Positions 36,801-44,408 of a DNA stretch of 64,000 nucleotides are shown here, piece by piece; within the stretch, counting starts at the first letter, position 1, and each line of letters opens with the position of its first letter. Under the pieces are notes generated by a model. It had not been told where the DNA came from and made no database searches. It saw only the letters and a program-made list of their open reading frames with translations. The stretch is from Emydura subglobosa (taxonomy: Eukaryota; Chordata; Testudines; Chelidae): the NCBI GenBank assembly GCA_007922225.1, contig ML679966.1:35158793-35222792 (forward strand), read 5' to 3'. The position numbers and the translations under genes are program-made.

Positions 36801-39800
36801 TTGAAACGTATATCTAGAAAGAATTGATATACATGCCAGGATCCAGTCACCTTTACACTTTAGAATGACTAAGGTGCAGGCAAGATTAAAAAAAGCATTT
36901 AAAATGCTAGATTATCAGAGAGGAAATTGAATAACTCCAGTAGGGATGATAGTAAGTAGATATAGGTGACAGTAACTATAGTACAGACTATTCCACTTTT
37001 CCTCATCACTCCCCTCCCAATGGCATACATAATCAACCATTTCATTGTTGAACTACTGTTGTAACCTAGTGCTGCAGGCCTGATGTGATGATGGATTGTC
37101 ATAGCTTTAATGACAAAAAAGGTGACCATAATGACCAAAAAGCATAACATGGTTGATTGATCTAAGACTTGTGGCCTGCTTAGAGGGCTAGAAAGAAACT
37201 GGTACAGAATGCCTGTTTTAGAAATCTAGGATAGTGCTTTTTCCCTGTAACAACATATGAATTGTATTTATCTGGAATTAGGTTTTACAGAGTTTAGCTA
37301 AATATACTAAGCATACAATTTCATTTGGTTTAATCTTATTTTCTTGCTCTATTTTAATTTTTTTTTAAACTACAAACCATGTGGCTTTAGACTGAGAATT
37401 TCATGCAGACCATCGTGAAGAGGTAGAATAATTTCAGCCTCCTAAGAAGAGGTAATGGAAGAAGCTTATGTGGATCCTATCCCTACTTGGGTTTCTCTAT
37501 CAAAAAGAGCACTGATTAAATATTAGAATCCTCTCCTACCGATTCAGGGATATGGTCCTCCAAGCACACAGGAAGTGCCTAATGACTCCAGATGCAAACC
37601 AGGTGTAAAGTAGAAATTCCTAGCCTGCCAGTGGGATACATAGGACTTGTTCCTAGCCGGGAAGGTCCTAACATATTGGACCTTTCAAATTGTGATTTTT
37701 GTTTTGCATGTAGAAAAGTTGTTTTTGGTCATGTGTAGAATTTTTCATGGTTCCTGCCAACTTTGTCATCTGCATTTCGTGGTAAGATCTCTAACTGTCA
37801 AATAAGAGGGATAAAAAAAATAGTGTCAACTTTGAAACCTCTCTGGGATATTTCAAAATGATTTTCTGTAATTCTCTGTGGCGATTACAGAATACATTAT
37901 GGTGTGATGAAAAAAGATTTTTGGTCTTCATTTTTTAAACTTGAAAGCATAGCAGGTCTTTATGACTTCCTGGGTTAAAATCATCAGAGGCAACATTCCA
38001 TAGTCCAAAGTTAACTTTTTGCGTTAGACGTTAACCAGTAATATTTTGATCCTGGGAACTAGATCTCAGGTAAGGGAATCCACTAAGTTAAATTTTATTT
38101 CTCTCTGGTTTTGTTTTTTGCTACAAAGAGATGTGCTAAACACCTCTATTTCAAGGGTCCCTTCATTCAGGGAATTATTGTCCAGTTATTTAAAATTTGG
38201 TACTTAATTTCTGTCTCTTTTCCCAACTTTTTTCTATCTCTTTTTCCTAACTTTACCCATTTTAATGCTAATATGTATGACATTTTTGTGGATTTTAGAC
38301 ATAGGGTGAAAATTAGGTTTATAATTTATTATACCTGAAGTGCATGGAAGTATCATTTATATTCAACAAGTGTTGAAATAGTCACAAAACCCCTAGTTCT
38401 ATGGTGTGAGTACTCACCTAACCTTCCTTTTTCTAAACCTATATGTTATCAATTTCAAGATGATGGGTTGTTGGATGATTATTTTTTATTAAAGGACATT
38501 TAAAACATTTTACTCTTTTTAATAGAATGTATATATACTTTAAAATCGATTGTTAATTTGATGATCAAAGACTAAAAGCAGTATCTAGAGCTAGATAGAT
38601 GTTATGTAAGCTTCCCATAAGCTCTATCAGTGCTTCTCAGTTCTAACCTGAAACAATCTTTTTATTAGAGAGCTGAGCCTCTCATAACTAGACTCACTAG
38701 TCATGACTAGTGACTAGACTAGCTCACATGTTTTTGTGACATGGGCTAAATTTCAGGATTAGGACACACTTCCACTTCAGGCCAAATCAGGATTGGAAAC
38801 CTGAACAACAAAAGTAATATCAGCTATGCACCAAGTGTTTCTTAATTCATGTTAAATAGTTAGCGTTTCTAATGCTGTATAGAGACTGCATTGATTGAGA
38901 AAGGTCTGAAGTACTGTACCACATTGATCTGTGCCCCACTGCAACTTCACTCCACAAGGCCCTAACGTCTCCTTTGAATTTATTCAGTCCTTTGTCCTGT
39001 ATGGGTATTGTTAACCTGGGCTGCCCATCTCTCCAGTATGATATGTTTTGGAAATTGGGGGTTGATATTTGTGGAATTTTCTGCTTAACTTTGGCCTTCA
39101 TGTGAGGTTTGACATGGGAAGGTTTGATTGGTCAAGTTCCCCCCAGTGGAATGGAAGTTTGGTTACAGACATTTTCCCTTCACAGCAGCTCATGATAGAA
39201 TGGAAATTGAGGGGTAAACTCATCAGTTTCAAATTGGTTATACTTTCACTACAATCAGGAAGATGATTATAGGTGCAGTGGTTGGGGTTCAGCAAAGTTT
39301 CTTTTTCTAGAGAAAATACTTCACATGGCCTTGAGATACATATTGGGGTGTTGGGCACCTAAGAGGATTGAGAGAGTGTTGTGGATCCAACACAATAAGC
39401 ACCTTGTGTGTTCCACGTAGCTTAAGTACTACCCAGTGCTCCCCAGCCCGTCAGAACAGTCTGATTTGAGCCTTCATCTGTTCCCTATATGTGTTTCTTG
39501 TTTTTAGTATAGATATGTTTAATTGTAGGGTTTTCTTTTGGGAGTCAGAGTGTGAATGTGCATATCCCTTTGAATAAATGTATATTTATTTTAGATTTAC
39601 AGTATCTCCCACAACATAAGGCTATGATTTATATCAAATTGTATACTCCCTCATCTTTGGTTGAGAGTGCGGTTAAGTTTTTATAATGCAAAACATTTAG
39701 AAGAACATTTAGTCAACCCAGTTGTATTACTTAGCAATGAAGCATTTCTATGAGTTAACCAATGATAGCTATTGTTTTCTCATATTGACCGATGAAGTAT

Positions 39801-42493
39801 TTTAACATATTGTGGAGAAACAGATGACATTCTTTGGCTTCCTTTTTTAACTTATCCATTTGTTAAACTGCTGTGTAATATTTTGGGAATTAATGTTCTG
39901 TAACTTCCAAGGAAATACTTCAAATATTTAGCCAAGATTTAAGTGCCAATAGCAGTCCCTGATTTTACTGCTCCACAGCAGTAAAAATCATGTAAAGCAA
40001 CCTATAGAGACCTGTAGTGAGACTTGGCAGTATTCGTTCAGGTGTTGGTTTCGCACGCACGCACGTCCATGCTCAGACCTGGAGTAATTACATATGCAGT
40101 GGTCCTATTAGGGAAATGGCCACTGGAGCCATATTGTGAGAGATCAATCTTCTCTCATCCAATGCATTGAGATATGGGGAGTCTTTGTGGCGCTGGGCTC
40201 TAATGTCTGTAGAACTCTGTGCTCAGCCTCCCCAAATCCTTCCCAATAGTTGGAGCTACATGAATTCTTCTGCAAGCGGGGTTCCCAGCACCATGAAGGA
40301 AGTATCAGTAATATTTTGCTAGTAAATGTTGGCTCAGACTGAAAATGTGAAGCTTCAGTTCTTGCTTTAACTTAATGACTTCTAAGTTCTTATTCCTTTT
40401 AGCTAGCTTCTCTCTCAAAAAAGTTTGATCACATCAGTATGCTGCTTTTTCTTTCAGGATCTTGCAGAGATCTCCCCTGTATTTTCTGAGTGATGGAAAC
40501 TAAGAATTCATATAACATTTTGATATTCAGTCAACTTATCTTCATTGAACGGCATAGGTCAAATTGCATCTATGACACTGCAGCTGTTTTTTAACCAAGT
40601 AATAAATAATACCCAGCTCTTTCATAGCGCTTTTTCATAAGCAGATCTCAAAGTGAGAAGAAAGTAGATTGGATACATATTATTAGCAGCAGGTGCAAAG
40701 GAAGAAAATAATGTTTGTTAAAATCTACTGTATTTTCTGCTGGGCTAAATTCAAATAGGTATTACTGTCACAACTTCTTTTTTCTTGCAACTCTTCATTG
40801 ACTTTTTGTTTGTTTTTAGTAGGACAGGAACATGTTACAGTACACACTTAAACTGAGATGTAATGAAGCCTTACCAAAGTTACAATATTTTGCAGGATCT
40901 TATATATTTTATAGTATCTTTTACAGTGCACTGAGCTCCTAGTTTCTTTTATACCTAGTTTCTTCCTTCATAGTGATGACACACAATAACAGCCAAGTCT
41001 TACTGAAGATTTCACTGAACATGCTCAAATACTTTAACATTACAGAGGTGCTCATAAGAAATAACCAGTATGTTCTTTAAAAAACTTCATATATACAGTG
41101 TGATCTCAAAACTGTATAACCATAACTCCTCATGGATTAGGTATAATAAATTTTCACTGTATGTGATTTTCAAACAAAGTTTGAGTTATTGCATAATAAT
41201 CTGTGCATATGAGATATTAACTTTTCCTTTTTCACCACCCCAGTACAGCCTTTTGTCCAAATATCAAGACTTCTAAACTAGTTAATACTATTCCTAATAT
41301 TCTAGCCCTTAGGCTAAACAACTTCATGGTTTTTTTTAAACATAGATAGAATATGGTATTTATGAACCCTGACAAATATGTTAAGGCTGTTTTGCCATTT
41401 GTTGTGTAAATGTTAGAATGTGTGGCTTTATCCCCAGGCTGCTTTAACAATTCACTAGCTTGCTGAAAGATTTTTCTTTTCTTCTCATCAGTGATGAAGA
41501 ACGATACAGGTATAGAGAATATGCAGAAAGAGGCTATGAGCGTCACAGAACAAGCAGAGAAAAAGAGGAACGACACAGAGAAAGGAGACATAGAGAAAAA
41601 GAAGAGACTAGACACAAATCATCTAGAAGGTTTGATCTTTAATAGCATATGAAAAACACTTCTTGATCCGTAGGAATATGACAGTTGGAATATTGTGAAA
41701 AGGTTGCAAAGATCCCCATGTGGTGCTGAAAAGAGATGTTGGTCCAGGGTACCTGTTCAACATCTCCACCAGTTTCAGCTGGGTACTGTATAAAATCCTT
41801 TCAGTCTGGACCTTACTTGGTATACTTTGTATAAGGAGCATAAATGATGGGGGTATAAAGAGGCAGAAGGGAAACTACCATCCAGCAGCATTGTATAAGC
41901 ACATCAAATAATTGCTGCAAAATAAATCAAAGAACCTGTATGTATTCAGAATAATCATAAAAGTTCAACACACCAGTAATACCTTCTCAGTGAAAGGGAG
42001 TAACAAAAACATTAAAAGAATCACAATAGGGATTTCTAAAGATGTTGGAATATGAGAGATAAGTAGAGAGGAGAGGATTTGTCACTCCTGGAAAAAATAC
42101 AGTGTAGATGCATATAAACCATTTATTAAAAATGAAGCTTGATTGTGATGCATTTTTATGTTCTGATGATCACTTCCTAGTTTTATTTGTCCACATTTTC
42201 AAGTACTGCACATGACATTAAAACTGCAGGTGTCAGTTTTCTTATAAGGGAAGTAAGTGGCAGATTTCTCATATGTTATATTTGAGGGCCCGTTTAATAG
42301 CAGAGTGCCTATCTATGTCTGAGCATTTTCCACTCTTTTTCTTAGTAACAGCAGGCGTCGTCATGACAGTGAAGAAGGGGACAGCCACAGGAGGCACAAA
42401 CACAAAAAATCCAAAAGAAGCAAAGAAGGAAAAGAAGCTAGTGGTGAACCTGCCCCTGAACAGGAAAACACTGAAGCTGCTCCTGTGGAATAG
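758..42493 (+). CDS. FIP1L1: FIP1L1, 3' half (pre-mRNA 3'-end-processing factor FIP1), nine exons
   Basis: FIP1L1 is a subunit of the nuclear cleavage and polyadenylation specificity factor. In the known family it links CPSF to poly(A) polymerase and binds U-rich RNA through its Arg-rich C-terminus. Exons seen here are 758-865, 10258-10351, 11441-11594, 16393-16419, 16998-17052, 20664-20710, 34069-34294, 41492-41629 and 42346-42493. Their 997 bases splice in one frame: one base completes a split codon, then 332 codons include the stop. The order is a Ser/Thr-rich linker, [14 protein letters not shown], a proline-rich segment, [18 protein letters not shown], a long RD/RE tract and a Lys/Arg-rich end closing with APVE. 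The N-terminal acidic region and the conserved Fip1 motif lie upstream of the window. All introns are GT-AG. Identity rests on remembered vertebrate FIP1L1 protein and on the convergent LNX1 neighbour; very sure. Confidence 0.97.
3597..3628. repeat. Perfect tandem duplication of 16 bases
   Basis: The unit gaactagatatccttg occurs twice, head to tail and without a mismatch. Perfect identity suggests a recent slippage or repair event in intronic DNA. Confidence 0.95.
3715..5092. mobile_element. Degenerate foldback (inverted-end) interspersed repeat
   Basis: The left end (3715-3765, ttctttttt...gtccatgtagat...ctggtg) is an imperfect inverted copy of the right end (5031-5080, caccaggagtggaatccatgtagat...aaagaacc). 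The interior is moderately GC-rich compared with its surroundings and contains no usable open frame. The ends resemble a repeat I remember from turtle genomes (cttctttgagtgattg...), but its class is not certain. It is old and eroded. Confidence 0.55.
6675..6890 (+). mobile_element. CR1 LINE fragment, 3' end
   Basis: The segment begins gagggtagttagtcattgg, continues with gttgtgatggattctccatc and finishes with aatgatcataatggtccttt followed by caggccttaaaat. This is the order of the end of CR1 ORF2 and its 3' UTR. It is a short 5'-truncated and diverged copy on the plus strand. Confidence 0.85.
9302..9581. mobile_element. hAT-type MITE, 264 bases, with 8-base target duplication
   Basis: The element occupies 9310-9573. 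Its ends are cagcggttctcaa and ttgagaactgctg, inverted copies matching at 12 of 13 positions. It is flanked on both sides by cactagat (9302-9309 and 9574-9581), a perfect 8-base target site duplication as made by hAT transposases. The interior is very GC-rich (ccgccgccgaaag...gcggcagggtttcggcgg) and self-complementary, unlike the AT-rich intron. It has no transposase. Open frames of up to 138 codons on both strands are artefacts of this GC-rich palindromic interior. Confidence 0.93.
10258..10351 (+). CDS. FIP1L1: FIP1L1 exon, conserved ISRVEGRRR block
   Basis: The exon is 94 bases after a clear acceptor (ccattttatcctgtgttacag). It completes the split Arg codon and reads [20 protein letters not shown] then [11 protein letters not shown], ending on a codon boundary. 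Vertebrate homologues have [13 protein letters not shown], so Pro to Ser and Ala to Thr are changes here. The donor is unusual: cag followed by gtttcg, with T at +3, T at +4 and C at +5, far from the gtaagt/gtgagt consensus. The exon is needed in every known isoform, so the site must work or use a helper signal. Confidence 0.96.
10352..11440. other. FIP1L1 intron, about 1.1 kb
   Basis: AT-rich intron with nothing recognised. A small run gggcctgtatgagcccgtatgggcctgt (10660-10687, given here in outline) is a local imperfect repeat of a gggcctgta/gcccgta motif. Confidence 0.5.
11441..11594 (+). CDS. FIP1L1: FIP1L1 exon, proline-rich segment
   Basis: The exon is 154 bases, from acceptor tgtcttacag to donor gtaaat. 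It starts in phase 0 with [20 protein letters not shown] and runs through [20 protein letters not shown] to the first base of a Gly codon. The proline-rich stretch is a conserved low-complexity region of FIP1L1, probably a flexible linker and possible SH3/WW-type contact (inference). Relative to remembered human protein, SATEVDN is replaced by SSADVDN and NFSK by NFTK, ordinary divergence. Confidence 0.97.
12521..12553. repeat. (GTGA)n/(GA)n microsatellite
   Basis: The run is gtgtgtgagtgagtgtgagt followed by gagtgagagagaga. It is a short mixed simple repeat. Confidence 0.9.
13888..14040. mobile_element. Remnant of the 'gtctacact' non-autonomous DNA element
   Basis: The core gccgacgggagagtgctctc next to acgctctcccaccaa can fold back, and the right part (gctacagctgtgcagctgc) matches the corresponding part of the element at 18050-18331. 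The left part (gtccacactggtgctatgtc) also fits. It is a partial copy of the same family. Confidence 0.65.
15530..15700. repeat. Ancient interspersed repeat remnant (caagtttgaaaattttg)
   Basis: The segment taggcacccaagtttgaaaa resembles 'ggcgtccaaatttgaaaact' at about 60010-60031 and 'gcacccatgtttgaaaattg' at about 36209-36229. All three appear to be pieces of one old amniote repeat. The class is not identified. Confidence 0.5.
16393..16419 (+). CDS. FIP1L1: FIP1L1 27-base microexon ([10 protein letters not shown])
   Basis: A 27-base exon lies between acceptor tttatttcttag and donor gtaatt. It completes the Gly codon left open at 11594, adds IPITVPPP and leaves the first base of a new Gly codon. 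Both ends are phase 1, so inclusion or skipping changes the protein by nine residues and keeps frame. The preceding exon also joins in frame directly to 16998. From memory, vertebrate FIP1L1 isoforms with and without this PITVPPP segment exist; transcript data would settle its use here. Confidence 0.88.
16998..17052 (+). CDS. FIP1L1: FIP1L1 exon, end of proline-rich segment
   Basis: The 55-base exon follows acceptor atttcag and ends before gtaaat. It reads (G)[17 protein letters not shown] and leaves AG of a Ser codon. One Ala of the remembered human [17 protein letters not shown] is Gly here. Phase agrees with both possible upstream partners (11594 or 16419) and with the exon at 20664. Confidence 0.96.
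17451..17500 (+). repeat. Unnamed repeat family Y, short copy
   Basis: The sequence gttaaggttgcaaagtcaag then cactcaaag matches the outer ends of the inverted pair at 57843-58003 and 58571-58735. Only the first 30-50 bases are alignable here. Confidence 0.6.
17530..17940 (-). mobile_element. MIR SINE, interrupted by another repeat
   Basis: Read on the minus strand, the copy runs from a locus resembling the MIR 5' part (tagaacctatttctcc on the plus strand near 17910) to its 3' part (gtgcttcacaacatccctat near 17543). A stretch at about 17665-17805 (gggcctgattttt...cagaccccagatatct) does not belong to MIR and looks like a later insertion. Confidence 0.65.
18050..18331. mobile_element. Non-autonomous DNA element with gtctacact ends
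   Basis: The left end is cctggtctacacttaaaaga and the right end is acttgtagtgttaagatggc. These are imperfect inverted copies. The interior has the pattern gtcgatggaagaattcctcc...ggattacctatatcgatgga shared with 56659-56882 and 13888-14040. From memory this family is abundant in turtle genomes. No coding capacity. Confidence 0.8.
18380..19262. repeat. GC-rich minisatellite with a 234-base higher-order period
   Basis: The block is built from variants of a sub-unit such as gaggggaccttggagcccca and gcaggcagc...ccctgcggctctgagc. A longer period is visible: the block starting agcagagtccacgctgctgt at 18747 recurs at 18981 (agcagagttcatgctgctgt), an offset of 234 bases. The large open frames here (up to 242 codons on the minus strand, 125 on the plus) are low-complexity products of the GC-rich repeat, not genes. 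Its left flank has a gtcacggaagtcacagaatc palindromic motif at 18371-18390. Confidence 0.8.
19262..19460 (+). repeat. Unnamed repeat family X, copy A
   Basis: From gtgagcacatgcaaactggg onwards it aligns with 26302 onwards: gggatttttcagtggtttataacttggccaaat here against gagatttttagaggcccatagcttgatcaaat there, then 'tcagagcagccct' against 'tcagagcaacctc' and 'ttctcagtgaaac' against 'ttcttagtgaaac'. It covers only the first half of copy B. Confidence 0.7.
20664..20710 (+). CDS. FIP1L1: FIP1L1 exon, [15 protein letters not shown]
   Basis: The 47-base exon lies between acceptor tacctttcaacag and a strong donor (gtgagt at 20711). It completes Ser and reads [15 protein letters not shown], leaving one base (t) of the next codon. 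The following intron, about 13.4 kb, is the longest complete FIP1L1 intron in the window and carries the CR1 LINE. Confidence 0.95.
21884..22774 (-). pseudogene. CR1 ORF2 reverse transcriptase, broken
   Basis: Three pieces of one protein appear in successive frames: 22466-22774 ([20 protein letters not shown]...[11 protein letters not shown]), 22197-22421 ([33 protein letters not shown]) and 21884-22117 ([34 protein letters not shown]). The catalytic FADD is FAND. The piece order is as in CR1, so this is one inactivated coding region. Confidence 0.92.
23951..23982. repeat. (TTCC)n microsatellite inside the CR1
   Basis: The run ctcccttccttcctttcttc then cttccttcctt expands a pyrimidine-rich stretch of the CR1 body. 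It post-dates the insertion. Confidence 0.85.
24094..24500 (-). pseudogene. CR1 ORF2 endonuclease domain, partial
   Basis: About 135 codons of apurinic-endonuclease-like sequence are open. Visible are [60 protein letters not shown] and [13 protein letters not shown]. The usual GDFN motif reads EDFN. The Met start at 24585 lies outside the element and is not meaningful. The frame ends shortly after LEEPSRG. Confidence 0.9.
25741..26266. mobile_element. Non-autonomous DNA element with TIRs, about 525 bases
   Basis: The left end ctggtctacactagagagtt and the right end (ggtcaactta...aatatagacaaggcc) are inverted copies, including inner TTGAC/GTCAA motifs. Internal segments are ttttatcgacataactaggg and a GC-rich middle (gaagcccaggctgctggaag). 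The open frames at 25894-26139 come from this GC-rich middle. It is related in its ends to, but longer than, the element at 18050. Confidence 0.75.
26302..26645 (+). repeat. Unnamed repeat family X, copy B (longest)
   Basis: This copy links the other two: its first half aligns with 19262-19460 in the same orientation and its second half, reversed, aligns with 57009-57150 (minus-strand ttgaaattttccattcttgg against plus-strand ctgaaattttccatgctaaa). No coding capacity was seen. Confidence 0.7.
31640..31735 (-). mobile_element. CR1 LINE 3' tail, short copy
   Basis: The start is the CR1 terminal 8-base repeat (tcatagaatcatagaatat on the plus strand), then gttggaagggacctcaggag and gtcatctagtacaacc. 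It is a very short 5'-truncated insertion close to consensus. Confidence 0.92.
32815..33045 (-). mobile_element. MIR SINE
   Basis: On the plus strand the copy shows cagcactttaaatttttgaa, attattttacagatggagaa, aaggccacacagtgagttgg and a terminal tccactagagag, the reverse of the MIR body in the usual order. It is old and diverged. Confidence 0.8.
34069..34294 (+). CDS. FIP1L1: FIP1L1 exon, [14 protein letters not shown] and RD/RE-rich RNA-binding tract
   Basis: The 226-base exon has a pyrimidine-rich acceptor (catttttttctttag) and donor gttagt. It reads (F)[20 protein letters not shown], then [15 protein letters not shown] and a long alternating Arg-Asp/Arg-Glu run, ending [10 protein letters not shown] plus two bases of Ser. 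The charged tract is made of repeated cga/cgt-gat/gag codons at about 34155-34262 and is a simple-sequence region likely to vary in length. The family's Arg-rich C-terminus is known to bind U-rich RNA near poly(A) sites. The first residues are odd: remembered human protein has YGNVAFPHLPGSAP where this exon gives [11 protein letters not shown], three residues shorter. The other AG at 34079 would break the frame. Confidence 0.95.
34295..41491. other. FIP1L1 intron, 7.2 kb
   Basis: The intron contains an old repeat remnant (36060-36240), a 20-base perfect palindrome (38694-38713), a short GCAC repeat near 40052 and a MIR 3' fragment near 40600-40670. A homopolymer T run followed by C lies at 35560-35588. 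Nothing else was recognised and the open frames are short. Confidence 0.55.
38694..38713. repeat. 20-base perfect palindrome
   Basis: The sequence tcactagtcatgactagtga is its own reverse complement over all 20 bases. It sits in a cluster of CTAGACT and ACTAGT motifs spanning about 38687-38722. Confidence 0.9.
41492..41629 (+). CDS. FIP1L1: FIP1L1 exon, [19 protein letters not shown]
   Basis: The 138-base exon follows acceptor ttttcttctcatcag. It completes Ser and reads [20 protein letters not shown], then [20 protein letters not shown] and HKSSR, ending with AG of Ser. It is nearly identical to remembered human sequence ([10 protein letters not shown] there). The donor is gtttga, a weak site with T at +3 and +4. 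The reverse-strand open frame at 41232-41615 is a shadow. Confidence 0.97.
42346..42493 (+). CDS. FIP1L1: FIP1L1 terminal coding exon
   Basis: After acceptor cactctttttcttag the exon completes Ser, reads [20 protein letters not shown], then [20 protein letters not shown] and NTEAAPVE, and stops with TAG at 42491-42493. The Lys/Arg-rich stretch could also serve as a nuclear localisation signal (inference). The C-terminal end (EPAPEQE then acidic/Ala residues) is typical of the family, so the stop is the natural one. Confidence 0.97.
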
Positions 42494-42660
42494 GCATGTG
42501 AGATATTTGCCTACTTGCATATATATTAGTGCCAGAAATAGATTACTATAAATCTTATTTTTCTGGGTATTGAGGAAATTTGCTCTTAATCTTGTTCTGT
42601 TAGTACGAAATATAAGGTTAATTTGTTTTTTTGAAAATAAAAGAGTGAATTTTTCATGTT
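42494..42660 (+). other. FIP1L1: FIP1L1 3' UTR with AATAAA at 42636-42641
   Basis: A canonical AATAAA lies 143 bases after the stop and is followed by a T/G-rich stretch (gtgaatttttcatgtt) of the kind bound by CstF. Cleavage is therefore inferred near 42655, giving a short UTR of about 160 bases. The cleavage point was not observed. Confidence 0.7.
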
Positions 42661-43684
42661 AAGTTAAGATTCACGGATTGACTTTGTCTTATTTTTAAGA
42701 TACTATAAGAAAAAGTGCAGCAGTGGCTCTGAGGTCTAGAAGGGTGGTGCTGTTGCAGTACTGTACAGGAAACCTACACCCAAATACTGGACTCTCTCTC
42801 TTGTTCCCTAAGCCAGTAGAAGCTGTGGAAGTGTATTCTTCTCCTGGGCTGAGGTTGGTTTGCATTCATGTTACTGCATACTAACACCTACCCAATACAT
42901 GAAGGTTTAAGCTTTGCCCTTTGAGATCATTATATAAACAGGTCATTCTTTTCTGTGCCACAGGAGAAGAGTGAGAGGCATTTGAGATGCTTGTGCTGGA
43001 AAGTATAGCAGAAACATTAGAAAAACATAAAATATGCACATTATTTTTGGTATAATTGGAAAGTATGACTATTATTTACATTACATATAAAATGTTAAAC
43101 CTCTGACTCAGCTTTCAAATGTATGAGTGAGTGCAGGAGGGTGACCTAAGTAGCTCAAAAGATTGGAGGTTGGATAACCAGTTTAACAGAAACCAAAAGT
43201 AGTTATCCCATCTGTCCTGCTACTCTGGCCTATATAAAGTGAAGTTGGTCTTAGCATGTTTTCTAGAGACAGCTGGCCACAACACAATAAAGATTAATGG
43301 CTTGATCATTTTCCCCTTAAAGTTAATTGGAAGGAAGATGTGACTTCAAAATATCGATAATTTTTGATAGAGAGACCTCTAATTGTTTAAGCAAAGAGAA
43401 ACTACAATCTCACCCTTGGACATATTTCCTCCAGAAAAGAGTTGAGTGAAAATGTCTAGCAGTCTAGCAAAAGTTTCACTGACACTAGCCAAGTGGATAA
43501 TTAGTAGTCAATCTGGCAATACTTACGAACACTAACATTTACTTTATTTATCCATGAATTTTTAAAAAATTAAGTATGAAGTCCTAATCCTCCTAGGTTA
43601 TCTGCAGTTAATCAGAAACTTTGGGAAGAATTATAATTACTTTTTCTGGTTTTCTTGATGAAAAAAAGATGTCTGTACAATAGT
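42661..43684. other. Intergenic gap between convergent FIP1L1 and LNX1
   Basis: About 1 kb separates the inferred FIP1L1 cleavage site from the inferred LNX1 poly(A) site. I see no coding sequence or recognisable repeat. A second minus-strand AATAAA (plus-strand tttatt at 43543-43548) could extend the LNX1 transcript into the gap. Confidence 0.6.
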
Positions 43685-44272
43685 TACATTTATTTTTAAT
43701 AATTTTAGAAATAAAATCTCATTCACAGTATTACATCCTAACAGACAAAATATTTGAAAGTCTTGAAAATATCACATCATACTGACCATGAAAAGGAGCA
43801 TTATTTAACCAAAGTGCTTTTCAAATGTTGGGTAGAAACAACCAACTGATTTAATCATTAAAAAAATATTTCAAGTTTATCATTTCAAGAGTCTGCCAGG
43901 TATTTTTCCAAGTTATGTGTCCAAAGCCTTTTTTATGAATTGAAGATGGTACTGAATGGAATTGCTGCTGCTTCTTTGTGGACTTTGATTATTATAATGA
44001 ATCAAATATAAAAGTACAAACTTAAACACATGAGGATTGTACCCTCATCTATAATTTCAGTAGCTTTGCTTTTTTTCTAAAGTGCATGTTACTCTGACAG
44101 GTGCCATGTTTTCTCAAGACCATCTTGACATGCAAACTTACATTTCACAAACTTTTTTTTTTTTTTTAAAACAACTATACAGTTGACCAAAAAAGTGTAG
44201 GAAAACTGATGTCCATAGTAAGTAGCTTGTTTTCTGTGTCAAATGATTTGTCATTTTTCCATGAATACTTTT
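43685..44272 (-). other. LNX1: LNX1 3' UTR, inferred
   Basis: The first minus-strand AATAAA after the stop is at 43694-43689 (plus-strand tttatt), about 580 bases downstream. The UTR is AT-rich and contains a run of A on the minus strand (plus-strand T-run at 44152-44167). The end is inferred only from the signal; a second signal at 43548-43543 is an alternative. Confidence 0.5.
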
Positions 44273-44408
44273 TTATAAAAAAGTGCCAGGCCAGGACACA
44301 AGTGTGAGTGTAATTTTTCCTTTTAGTTCTTTGAGCATTCTTGCCAGACAGGCATGCATCATTCCTGATGTATTCCTGCCATTGACAGCAAGGAGGATAT
44401 CACCGCAT
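44273..44408 (-). CDS. LNX1: LNX1 terminal coding exon, end of PDZ4
   Basis: After acceptor ttaattttccag the exon completes Arg and reads [40 protein letters not shown] and GTFL, then TAA at 44275-44273. The C-terminus TFL is a conserved LNX1 ending. The 136-base length agrees with phase from the previous exon. Confidence 0.97.

Noticed and set aside
41232..41615. 127-codon minus-strand frame
   Set aside because: It is antisense to the FIP1L1 exon at 41492-41629; the open reading comes from the biased Arg/Glu codons of the real exon.
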